Assembly (NCBI RefSeq): GCF_003945595.2 | Contig: NW_024104998.1 | Location: forward strand, 5,524,721 to 5,588,720 | Direction: 5' to 3' | Length of the DNA stretch: 64,000 nt | Origin: Pipra filicauda | Lineage: Eukaryota; Chordata; Aves; Passeriformes; Pipridae | Part shown: piece by piece, positions 37,401 to 49,307 of the stretch | Numbering within the stretch: the stretch's first letter is position 1 | Layout of the letters: the number at the start of each line of letters is the position of its first letter | Notes under the pieces: model-generated | Database searches by the model: none | Told to the model about the DNA's origin: nothing | Seen by the model: only the letters and a program-made list of their open reading frames with translations | Translations under genes and position numbers: made by a program

Positions 37401-40400
37401 CCCTGCATTTCCTGAGAACTTTTGTTCTTTAGAGGTAAGTCCAAAGACCACTTAAGACAAACAGACCTTGGTCAGATTTTGTTCATTCAGATGAACAGTA
37501 GGATGTAAAGACAGTCTTGAAATTGATGCAAAACACTCTGAGATAATTTCTGCTTTAGATTAAACATATTTTGTTACTTCTACTGGTTTTTGGTTGAAAC
37601 ATGGAAAACAGAAGTAATTACAATCAGAAGAATCGCCTAAACTTAGGCTGCAATTATCAAAGGAAATAATTCAACTAAACACTGTTAAAAAACCCAACCA
37701 AAGATAAAAAGCTTTCTGGTTGCCCTGGGGATTTCTTGACAACTTTGGTAGTGAAGATGTCTTTATTCTTCAACGTAACAGCACGAGGAGATTAGCCTGA
37801 GTTTGGCTAGTCTTGTACTGGTGGTGGTGCTTCTCAAGGTCCACATTTCAGTGGTACGGTGAGGCTGTCAGTGTTCTAGGTATGCTGCTGTAGCCAAGTA
37901 GGATGAACGTAGCCCTACAAGGCAACTGAAGTTAACTTTTGTGCTCTGTGAACCATTGGGTGTCTGCCAAGAACCCTTGAGTGTGTCTGTGAACAGTCAA
38001 TGACAAAAGCAAGCCTGTTGTTAGGCAGGCTTCATTTTCTGTGCTGAAGCTGGCAACCTTACTGAGAAGCGTTAAAACATATGTTGGGTTGCAGGCCTTT
38101 ATTTCTGTGCCTGACATAATTCAGTTTTTAGACTGTATTCATTTAGCAGAGCTGCTTAATTCTTTTCTGCATACGGCCATGCCAGTTATATGAAATAAAT
38201 TGGTCTTGATCCTTCTAAAGTAGCCTGAGATCTCCACAGAAATGTTGTCTATGGAGATTGTAGGAAGAACAAGCCAAATTACTTGAAACTTTATTTCAGA
38301 AGTGATGGAAAGATGAGAAAGGTACATTTGTGAAGCTAAAAGCTACAACAAATTAAACATTTCTTAAGTACTTTTCAGTTACGTAGATACTCCAAAGGAA
38401 GAAAAAAACTTCACTGCTTTGTCTTCTTGCTGCAGAATCTCACATTTTGAAAGAAAGGTTGACTAAAATACATAAAATAGTGGTTTAACATAATGTTCTT
38501 ATTGCCTGCACTAGTATCTGCTTAGTATAGTCTAAGACTGAAACAGTTCTGGCATGTGGACAAATAGTTACTCCATGTGGTTTGAACTTCTTTAGAACCA
38601 TCTACTTGCAACCTCCTGAATCCAGGGTAATATTCTTTACTGTTTAAATATAATGAGCTCATTTCATGCTATTGCCCAAATAACTACCATCAAAGGCGTC
38701 TGCCTATGTTTCTGTGGACTCCTAATTGCATTCAGGTTCATCCATGCAGAGAGAATTCTACTGCTTGCCTCCCACCACCTAGAGAGAATTTCTTTGGCAC
38801 TTGGGATGCACATGTAAAAATAACTTTGGGAGGATTATATTATGGAATGGTGTTGCAATGCCTTGCATATGTGCCCTGAAGCATGTGTCTGTTTAGTTGT
38901 ACAGTCTGACTGGTAGTCTATTAGTTTACAGGTAGCTTTGAAAACTTGTTATTTGAAAGAAACTTAGCTATGTTTTCAGGCTAATTAATTTTGATCTCAG
39001 TGTTAGTTCAGAAAAAAAAATTATCTTTGGGAGACATGTCATGTCTCAATAATTATGTTTGAGATGATTTATGAGCAATATTTATGATTGCTTTCATAAA
39101 GGGTTTTTTGTTTTAATGTCCACATCTCCTGTGTATACATAAAGAAGCTGCAGCTCCTCTAACAGTGATATCTGGTTAAATGCTTAGATGGCATTGGGGT
39201 ATTTTTATGTAATAGTTCCCTTGGACATGTCTGTTATATGACAGATCCCGATTCTGTTATGAGACTTCTAAAAAGTTAACAAATACTAATTTGCTGCTCT
39301 GGGAAATACCGTTGTTTGGTCTCACTTTTCTAGGAGCCAGACTGCTGGGAAACAAGCTTCTGGTTTGGTTACCCAATCTACCACAGGGTAGATTCCTAGA
39401 TACAGAGTGTCAGTGCTGGTCATCAGTTGTGTAATAAGCGATCTCAGTTGTGAGGATTTTTTTTTTCCTACTAAAATATATTGACTTGTGACTTCTCTTT
39501 TGTGTTTGAAAAGTGTTTTGCTGGGGAAACAACCTTGTTAAAACTAAAATACTAAACTGACAAATTTAAGGTTCTCAGGAGAGCATCAAAAATTATATAT
39601 AATGAAGCTTCATAGGGCAACACAGTAACTTGTAACTTTTGACTTCCAGTGTGAACACAATAAATGGATCTCACTGAAAAAGCAAACATTGTCCACTAGT
39701 TAAGGGTATGTCTCTTGATGGAAAATTTGGTCATATGAAGCCTCGTGTCTACTTGAATGTGTTAAATACTTGAGCTGTGCCATACTAAGTGAGTTTGTCC
39801 AAAGGAAAATAGAACTAACAAAAACCTCTACCCAGGGCTTTTAAAGAAACATTGGAGTCCAGTCTTTACTTTCCTAGTTAAACTGTGATACTCACTTGAA
39901 GGAACTGCATAAAAAGACTTCATAATCAGTTTTGATTTTGTAGGTGGCTTATGTCGTTTCAGTCTTCAAACTACTGTGTGGTTCTGGAACTATTGGTGGT
40001 AGTTTGGAGGAAGAGAATAGTGTTTATGAATTGAAAGTAAAATGCTTATGTACGTTTCCAGGACATAGATTATAATACAACAGACACATTTAGTTACCTT
40101 TTCAGCTTCATATTTTTGGTGCATTTTTTAGTATACCTTAGGATAAAACAGCCTGTTCTTTTGGTTCTTAATATGATAATTGAGGAAGCAGTAATTCTGC
40201 TTTTTTTTTATATGCTTTGAGTAACTCACATACAATGTGAATTTAAGAAAATTAAAAAACTGTTCAAGTTGTCAATATTGCATTAGTCAGTTTATGGGCA
40301 TATAAATTGTATGGACAAACTAGGTATAGTCTGGAGAAAATGACTTGCAGATTTCAGCACTGTCTGGATACTGTTCCAGTTGTGTTATTGGTTGATTTTC

Positions 40401-42007
40401 GCCTTAGGAAGTGAGAGTTTGTACAGCAATTAAAATAACTGTTTTTCTCAAACCGGAAATCCTTATTCTCACATGCACAGGAAGTGACCAAAGTTCAGAA
40501 AACAATAAGACAAATACCATCTTTACTAAAAAGTCATAGGAATTTTTAGTACTTCAGGACTAAATTACTAGTCTGGAGTTGCGTATGTAAATATTTTGTA
40601 TATTCATTGTTCATCTGCTGATAGTTTAACTATCAGTGATTTGAAGGACAGTGGAATTTTGTCATGGTGCTTGAGACAAGGTTGGGACTTATAAAAAAGG
40701 GAGGGTGTTCACAACTTTCAGGTTTTGTCAGTATTAATTCTGAAACATTTGGATAAAATGCTCTGCAGTTTTGTCGTTTATTTTGGGAAGGTAGATGTTG
40801 GTCCCTAAACTTTTTTGGGCATGCATGTGTGCTGCTAACCCCATGTGTTCAGCAGCAAATGTATTCTGAAATATGGAGATGTGTTGGGTTTTTAACACTG
40901 CTTTCTCACTGTATTTTGTATAACTTGTTTCTCTATGCATGGTTTTCTTACATTTACAATAGCATGGGAAAGTTGTGTTTAGTCCTAGTTTAGCAATGTG
41001 CTCAACCTGCAGGAAGTGGAAAGACTTTTTTTATAGAGTAGGTACATATTAAACTTAAAATACAGGTGTGTTCAGGAAAATATTTTCAATGTAGTATGTT
41101 ATTGGTAAAGTTTTAAGCTGAGGGATTTATGACTTTTGTATTACTTTCTCATATTGGTGTTTTAGTAGGCCCTTTGAGGGGAACAGCCTGTGTTCTTAAA
41201 TTGCTAGACTTAAAATAATTGCTCTTCCTGCTAGTTAAAACTTTAGAATTGATTATAATAATCATTGCTGTTAGTGCACTTATAGTAAGATATGGTACTT
41301 GCCATATGGAGGTCTCTGTTTAAGTTTTCCATGTGGGCTGGCAAATTCTCGCCTTCTTATGGCTGTAAAATGCCTCTGTGTCATCCAGTACTTTTAACAG
41401 AAAAACTTCCATGTTGTTTTCTACACACCAAATTGCAGCATTATGTTTTAGTTTTGTGGATGCTCTGCACTGCTGCTCATCATGTTGCATCTGGTTTATT
41501 AATCAGTAAAAGACTTTGATTATTTGCCCTGCTGTTTCCTCATGCATCTCTTCTTGCATTTGTTGCACCTGTGCTTTCACTAACTGATCCTGCAGTTCAT
41601 TGTCTTGTTCTGAGTTTCTGCTTGGCCCATTAAAAGTTTTCTCCTTATTGGACCTTGTTTCCAGCTTTTTCTATCACATTTTTAGTTCAAGCGTTATTAG
41701 TCGTGTGTAATATTTTATATTAGCAGCATTTCATTAATTTTATAAGGTGCTTTTGGAACGGCAACTTTCACCTACCTGTTTTTGAGTTATTTCTCAGTAA
41801 ATAATATATAGTTTTTTTGTCATCTAACTAATTTTTTTTATTTAAGAATAAAGGAAGTATTGTTGTTTTTGTTGAAGTTTTAAGGTGTACAACTTTTTAG
41901 CTATTTAAATTTCACACTTTACATTAATATCTTTGCTTCAGTGTAATTACCACAATAACATGATTTGCACTTCGCTGATTTTTTTTATTTTTTTTTTCCC
42001 CCCCCAG
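31494..42007 (+). other. RB1CC1: Intron 5 (about 10.5 kb)
   Basis: From GTAAGT after Val 123 to an acceptor with an unusually long T/C tract ending CCCCCCCCAG. It holds a candidate cassette exon at 37380-37434. Otherwise it is AT-rich sequence with short homopolymers; no transposon is clearly recognisable and no gene is seen. Confidence 0.85.
37380..37434 (+). other. RB1CC1: Candidate cassette (poison) exon, 55 nt
   Basis: Good acceptor (TGTTTCCTTTTACCACAG|GG) and a consensus donor (TTTAGAG|GTAAGT) enclose 55 nt within a phase-0 intron. Inclusion would add GCREWKEPCIS after Val 123 and then TGA, and its length is not a multiple of three. This would predict nonsense-mediated decay or a truncated ubiquitin-like fragment. 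Only the splice signals are seen; use is unproven, and chance exon-like pairs occur in long introns. Confidence 0.3.
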
Positions 42008-42210
42008 GAAATGTATGAGGTTGCCAAGAAGCTTTGCTCCTTTTGTGAAGGTCTTGTACACGATGAACATCTTCAACATCAAGGCTGGGCTGCCATAATG
42101 GCCAACTTGGAAGACTGTACATACTCTTACCAAAAGCTGCTTTTCAAGTTTGAAAATGTGTATTCAAGCTATTTGCAGTCCATAGATGATATCAAGTTGA
42201 AACTTACACA
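42008..42210 (+). CDS. RB1CC1: RB1CC1 coding exon 4 (residues 124-190 plus 2 nt)
   Basis: Encodes EMYEVAKKLCSFCEGLVHDE … HQGWAAIMANLEDCTYSYQK … DDIKLKLT, helical scaffold of the N-terminal domain. The donor ACACA|GTAGGT is weaker than its neighbours. The last two bases (CA) join G of the next exon to give Gln 191, where I recall His in mammals. Confidence 0.95.
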
Positions 42211-43277
42211 GTAGGTTTGCTATTAAATTCAGTCTCAATACTTTAAACATAGCTTTTGAGTCTTGTATGTCTGGTGCTAGTTCTGATTAATCAAGCATGT
42301 GTTCTGTTCTTTGCTGGCTATTTCTTTAACTGACATTTTTCCATGTATTCATCAGCACAAAAGAACTTGTATTGAATTATATGGAAGATAAGCTCATTAA
42401 TGAACAGCTGTTTAAGAACTGGAGTCATTCCAAATGTGCACGAGAAATAGCTAGATAATAAATTTAGACATTAAGATTTTTTAAATGCCCATTTACTCTT
42501 TTGAATTAATTTTTTTAATACACTTGAGGAGATATTAACAATTACAGTCTGTGTTCAAAGAAGTCATAACACAAATGAAGTCATAACACAAATTTTGAGT
42601 GTATATGTATACCTTGGAGGGGGGTGTGTACATATATGTATGTATATGTGTGTATACTTGTGTCCTGCATACTCTGGATGTTACTTGGAGGAAAATCTTC
42701 TACATCTTTGTGGCTGTTATAGTATTATGGTATTTATATGAGTGCTTTGCCCGATAGAGTGTGAGTGGATGTTGGATACTTAAAAAAATAAACCATAAAT
42801 AAGTTTTATCTTTAAAAAATGTTTAGCTTCATAGCTCTTACCAAATATATAGAAACTATTCAAACTCTGCAGAAGTAGTTGGACAGAGGATACTGAAATC
42901 TTTGATAGTAAGCATTGGTATCCATGCAGATTGGAAGTCCCAGTTGTGTGTTTAAAAAAAAAAAGAAAAGCAAATAGGTATGTCTCAGTTTCAAACTCTT
43001 TTTTTTTTTTTTCACTTCATTATAAGCTTATTTCCTGGTTTAGAACACTTAATATTCTGCAGCAGAAGAGAGCAAAAAGTGTGACTTCTTCTGCTGTCCT
43101 TTCTTGATGTTAATACTGAACAGAGTATTTTGAATGAGTAGTTCCAAAGTAATTTTGAAATCTGTTTCAATTCTAAAATAAATAGTATTTTATATTGCAG
43201 GTGATTTGTAGCTAAGATTTCGTGCCATGTTGGCTTCTAGATAATAATGCTTTTTTCTTTTCACTTTTTAAAAAAAG
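42211..43277 (+). other. RB1CC1: Intron 6 (about 1.1 kb)
   Basis: Contains a perfect 17-bp tandem duplication at 42560-42593 and a TG/TA-rich stretch near 42598-42661. It ends with an atypical acceptor in which seven A's lie between the pyrimidine tract and the splice site. Confidence 0.85.
42560..42593. repeat. Perfect 17-bp tandem duplication
   Basis: GAAGTCATAACACAAAT occurs twice head to tail in intron 6. Confidence 0.95.
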
Positions 43278-43713
43278 GTTGGGTTCTGCTGTTTCTATCA
43301 TGGCCAAGATACCACTGCTGGAGTGCCTAACAAGACATAGTTACAGAGAGTGTTTAGGAAGACTGGATTCTTCAGCTGAGCATGGAGGAACAGAAAGTGA
43401 CGAAACTGAGGATGGGAAATCTGCTGAATTGGTGCTTTATCCTGATATATCTAAAGTGAACAATAAATCAATGTTAGCATCATTTTGCAAGTCAGTTGAA
43501 CATTCAGCATTGGAAGGCACAGACCCTGAAAATGTAAAAGATGATAAGGAATGTGGTCAAAATGCTACTGTCCAGGACAGCGAAACATCAGTAGAATTGA
43601 AAGATGATGATCAGCCTTCCTTCAATGTGTCTTTGTTAGACTGGATAAATGTTCAAGACAGACCTAATGATGTTGAATCCCTGGTCAGAAAATGTTTTGA
43701 TTCTATGAGCAGG
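43278..43713 (+). CDS. RB1CC1: RB1CC1 coding exon 5 (residues 191-336)
   Basis: Encodes LGSAVSIMAKIPLLECLTRH and SYRECLGRLDS, then a long variable acidic/serine-rich segment (about residues 218-305), then the conserved FNVSLLDWINVQDRPNDVES and LVRKCFDSMSR. The variable stretch diverges most from mammals and probably forms a loop. The borders are fixed by the conserved sequence on both sides. Acceptor TTTTTAAAAAAAG|G is unusual; donor GCAGG|GTAAGT is strong. Confidence 0.95.
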
Positions 43714-46700
43714 GTAAGTAAATTTTTTTTAAAGTCAAATTGCATTCCACTGAATGTTGCCGCCTATTCCAGATGCAGGTGCTTTTGAAGTGTCTCAACT
43801 TTTTGTAACTACTTGTTTCTCAGATAACGGTCTGAATGAAGACCAAAACAGAGACTAGGTATGGATAAAGGTGGGAAGATTGTTTTAAGAGTTCAGGTGT
43901 TAAGAATTTGAGCTTTAGGAAGCTGTATAATTTCACAATGGATGCTTGTGACCTTGCTTGTTTCCAAGAGGAATGGCTATTTGAGAAAGTCAATAGCTTC
44001 TTGTAACATTTAAGCAAAGTGACCTCTATTGTTTCTTTGCCTTTTTCATAGAAATTACATTTATAATAAAACTAAAGATTTTCCTTGACCAAAGTTAATG
44101 TTCTTTGTGTTTAAAATACTGAAGCCTTTATTAAAATATAGAACAAATTCATGTGGTTAATTATGATAAATTTATATACTATATTTATGAATTCTGTATT
44201 AGCTGATACAGATGTGCTCAGAAGAGCCCAGTCAGTCTGGGGAGTGTCAGTTTGTATTTCTGCTGCTGGTAGAATAAAACATTGCTCACTTTACTTTTGA
44301 GATTATTATTTTAATCAATGAGCATTATAATCTTTTAAAATTCTTTTGCCTATAGTTTTCCTTCTCTCTTTGCTTTCACTGTAGCTGATATTTCTTACAT
44401 TGTCTAGCCTTGTTTGCGTATGTATAACATCATACTGTTGCAACTCAATATACCTTGAACAAAGAAAACAATTTCTATTGTCTTTGACACTTCATTTCCT
44501 CTGTAAGGTAGGACTGAAAAACTGACTGTTATTTCTAAAACCCATCTGTTGTAGGGAACATTATGATGTGGTCAGTTCTGCGCTGATTTTTTAAATTCTA
44601 TCTTAAAAGTAATAATATTAATAATATGAAAGGCTGTTTAAGATTTTAAGCTGTCTGAATTTTAGTAGTGCAGAAAAGGCCAAGAAAAAAATTGGACGTT
44701 ACAAGTTTTTTTTTCTTTAGCAAAAACAATAATTGATTTTGTGTGTAAAAGACTTCCTATTTGCTAAAGTCTGAGGCAGTCCCCTGTCTGTTTGTTCAGT
44801 AATGCTGCCAGGTGCTTTCTACTAATTTAGAGCAAAAGTAACAAAACCCACTAGTTTGGTTGCGAGACAATAAATTCCATTTCTATGTAATATTAACAGG
44901 ACACAAATGTAGTGTCACTTAAAAATCAGTATTTTAGGAGTCAGACATTAAAAAAATGCTTCCAAATAAATTAGAGTGATCTTAAAGACAGAAAAATGCA
45001 AAAAATACTTTGGTTAAATACTTACTCCAGCTTTTTTAATCAGCTTATAGTCTTATCTGACATGCATCACATGTTTTAGAGAGACTGTCTTGTACTTGTC
45101 TTTTCTGTCCTTGTCTTACTTAAAACTAGGTAGAAATGCTTTATTTTAACTATCATAACTGTTTTTTAATTTAAGCTGATTTGTTTTTAGGGGAAAAATG
45201 TGATTGAACCTGCAAAAATTAAGTTTCTTTTTGTATTCTTGGCATAAGCAGAATTAGCAGGTAGGGAAAATGCTTCAGTCAGAGTATTCTGGCCAGAGTA
45301 TTCTGTGATTGATCAATTCTGATCCATTTGGGTTCCCAAAAAACCCCAGAGCTTTGAAGTAATGTGTTCCTGGTTTTCCTTAGGAAAACATTAATTTACT
45401 TGTTATGATTAGCAGCACAGACTAAGGATTGAATCTTTGGTTACCATTGATATGGAATTAGTTGAAAAAAGAAACGACCTGCAGCTGAAAAGGAAAAGAA
45501 AATACTAAACATCTTGCGGCATAATTGTTCTTTTAATGCTCATTTCAGATGGCACTTTAACACAGTAAGCTAGAAGAAAATGGCACTAATTTTTTTTGAT
45601 TGTTTTGCCTGCCTTCTCTCCATTACCTTTCCTTCTTGGAAATATGAACCATACAAATGGTTTGTGATTGCAATTCTTGTTGAAAAACTGAATTCAGGTA
45701 AGATTTTCATGAAAGTGTAGGGCATCAGAGTAAGGGCTTTATACCTTCTGTACTGGTAGTCTTGACGTAACTGGTGTGTTGCACGGAGTGCTGCTGGTTA
45801 TCTGATGGTTCTAGGCCCTAGGTGTTGCTGCAATTTCTAATTACAGAAACCTAGGCTGCAGTAAAAGCAGTGGGTAAGTAGGAGCTGACCAGATGTTTCT
45901 GTTAAGTGCTGTTGTAGCCACTTAAATAAAAGGCTAGAAAAGGAAGATACTTGGAAAAGAGGAGGAGAGCAATATTGTCTACCTGTGAATGTAGAGCTGA
46001 ATGGTGGAGATGCAATTATGTCAAAGATGGGATGAAAAGAATGGATGGAGAAAAGAAATTATAGAGTGGAATGAGAGGAATAGGCATTCCTGTATTACTA
46101 TAAAAAGACATAAAACACAACTAGAATATGGATGTAAAAAGAAAATAAAAAAACCCACTATATTATTCTTTTGTATTTTGTCTGTTAAGAAACTGTTCTC
46201 GATGCTGCAGTGGATTAATTCAGGATGTTGAAGAGGAGTAATCCTGAATAGGGTGGCAATGAAGATGATCCTATAAAATCAGTCTGGTTTTAATACCAGA
46301 GGCTACTTTTGTTATCAGTTCTTGAAGATGGACAATTCACTTGAGAAAGTTCAAGATTTATAAGACGTCACATACTAATAATTAACCTTTGTTGTTTTCA
46401 GAGAATTCGGATGTATTTTGTCACATTAATAACAGTATTAATTATTTATTCTGAGAAGCTATGTGCTAATTACTGTGGTTTGGTACTTACCCCTGAAGTC
46501 TTTGGATTTGAAGAAAATGGAAGACCTTTTCTTTATAATTGCTCCTTAATTTGTAAGTGGCATAAATCCTGCACGTGATGAAAGAAGCCACTGCTGCGAC
46601 AGATAGTATGACCTCATGAATAGCTTTCTTTTTCACGAGATTCTCATGTAAGAGATGGCATACCCATTTCGGATAAATTTGGGCAAGTTTGTTCATCTTC

Positions 46701-47511
46701 TGGTAACACCTAATGATTCTGATTATGTTCCTAACTAATATATTCCAGGTTTAGACTAAACTCTGTCCTTCATAAGATGTTGCAATTACCTCCATTGTTT
46801 TTGGAACTCTTAATTTAATTCACTACTCCTATGATGAAACTTGAAGAGTCACCCTTAATATCTGTGGACATTCGCAACCTCCTAATGTTTCAGATACTTA
46901 TTTTTTTTCTGGATGATGGCCTGTGAAGGAATATGATGACATAATTTTTAAAATGTGTTTCTATTAGGAAAAAAAATTAGCTAGAAGTACTACAAATACA
47001 TTATTCCTCCATGACGTGTTTTCCAGTTGCTTAGAACTGATCTGCTTGTCTGAGTAGTCAATTAAAACATTCATTTAGTGGGAAAAGATTGGCAATTCTT
47101 GCAGCTTTTTCCCATCACTCTCCCTTCTGCACTTTCCATTGAGTTACATTCAGGATTTGTTTTGATTGTAGCTGTATGGACTCTCTTCCAGGGTAGACTG
47201 TGTCCATTAGCTTTAAACTGCTTCTTCCCCCTGCACCTTGCTTTGTCCCCTCAACTAATGTTCCTTCGCCTTATGAGGATCCTGATTTCTATGATGGCCT
47301 GGTTGGAATACTTGAAAGATGTTCATGCTGTGATATAGAATCTACAGACTCATTTACTCAGAATTCTGAAACAGATGGCAGATGTAGTCACAGATTAGAT
47401 TTAAAAAAGAAAAAAGGAAAGAAAAATATTGAGATTAAAAAATCTCATTTAACTAAATTATATCACCTTTCAATGTGTCAACTGCTAATAAACTTTTTTT
47501 TTTTTTTTTAG
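43714..47511 (+). other. RB1CC1: Intron 7 (about 3.8 kb)
   Basis: From GTAAGT to an acceptor preceded by a T run of about 17 bases (47494-47510 region). No repeat family or gene is recognised. Confidence 0.85.
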
Positions 47512-47682
47512 CTTGATCCAAGGATCATCCAGCCCTTTCTGGCAGAATGTCGCCAAACTATCGCCAAACTAGATAATCAGAACATGAAGGCTATTAAAGG
47601 TCTTGAGGATAGACTCTATGCATTAGACCAGATGATAGCAAGCTGCAGCAGACTGGTGAATGAACAAAAAGAACTTGCTCAG
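47512..47682 (+). CDS. RB1CC1: RB1CC1 coding exon 6 (residues 337-393)
   Basis: Encodes LDPRIIQPFLAECRQTIAKL, DNQNMKAIKGLEDRLYALDQ and MIASCSRLVNEQKELAQ, a helical part of the dimeric N-terminal scaffold. Both borders are phase 0; donor GCTCAG|GTAATA. It aligns with the mammalian sequence, as I remember it, without gaps. Confidence 0.96.
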
Positions 47683-49289
47683 GTAATACACCTTTTTGTG
47701 TGCAATGTTGGAAGATTGTAGATTTTTGTGTATACTGTTAAAGTTACAGTGAAACAATTGCATGTTTTAATGCAAGATAGTTTTCAACATATTACACTGG
47801 AGTTGCTCCAAAAGATACTATATTCATAAAAATTTGGCATGTAAATATTGGCAGTTTTTGCATCCTGTGGTCATGTTTTCACGTGGTTTAGCGGTAGAAA
47901 ATCATAACTTTAGGAGGAGATAGGGAAAGAGTTAAGTAGAAATACTTTAATATTTTGAAGGTCAATACTGAGTCCTTGGTAACTTGTAACTCAATGATAC
48001 AGGATCAGGAAAGAGGAAGTGGGCTCAGTGGTTGATCATCAGTCTTGTAGTGAGGAGAGTAGTGTGTCTTCACTAGACAGTGTCATTTTAAGTGATAAGA
48101 AATTTGATTAAAGGCTATTCTAAATGTAAAACGTATAGCTCCTGTTTTTAAAAAAGACTACAATGTCATATGAAAGTTGCTATATTAAATACAGTTCCTG
48201 TGAAGAGCTTCAATCAACTCTGTGATTAAGGTTGTCCTTTAATGCCTTGTTTGCAGCTGAAAGTATATAAAAATCTGTATATAACCATTACCTGCTGATG
48301 TTCAGATTTTCATCATGAAGAAAGGCATGAGTTTCTTTTTTCTGCTTGCACATTGATAAATTATTAGTAGGAATAAATGAATAATCTTACCTCCCTATCT
48401 TGGAGAGAGTTAGAGAAGAGAGCTGGGCTGACAGCTGTGTAGGATCCAGGCTTCCTGCTGCCTCTTTGCTCTGGTGCATAAAGGTGGGTGCTACCAGTAC
48501 TTCTGGCAGCATTGTTTAAAAGCAGAGCCTGTCTTCAGATAAGTTCAGTGAGTAGGTTTAGAAGAAAGTTTATCTTGAGTGTGTTTATTTTGTAGGCCAG
48601 TGCTAAATGCAAGGTAATTTAGCATGATGGCTAAGCTAGTCTTCCATCCCTATAGTTGGTTGCCCCATGCAGTGAGTGGTGGTTTTCGCTGTTTTCCCTC
48701 TTGCCTTGGATGAAGAGCCTACCTCAAGTCTAGCAGTCCCAGTTTTGAGTGAGATTCCTAACAGTCAGTTGGAAAGGAAAGTTATTTCATCACCTTGTTT
48801 AAATGCTACTGTAAATTTAGAACTTGTATCTTTTCAAGACTTGTCAGAGACTTTAACTTTCAAATCTTCATCTTTGCCTTTTCTGTTTTACAAATTGTCT
48901 ATTCCTTTCTGTATGATATAATGGTTTTTAAGAAAAGTCTACTAGAATGTGACGGTGTGTTTGGGGTTTTATTGGGGTTTTTTAAAGCTTCAATTAATTA
49001 AATGTTCATGGTTAAACAAGTAATTAAGTGTACTGTGAGATGCTTTTATGAATTGATTTTTATATTTGAGCCTTAGTAAGTATTTTCATACCAGCTTTAG
49101 TAGTTGTTTGGGAAAAAAAATTAGATGCTTTTAAGATACTAGAGTTGGTATCATGTTACGCATTAAAATGATAGTCTGAATGGAAATTGAAGAAGATTGG
49201 CAAAGTGCAAGGGCTTAATTATATTTAAAAATACAGATGAGGACTTGTCTATTTAATTTAAAGATAGTGCTCGCAATTTGTGTTATAAC

Positions 49290-49307
49290 ATATATATATA
49301 TATATAT
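49290..49307. repeat. (TA)n microsatellite
   Basis: About nine TA units in intron 8. Confidence 0.85.
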
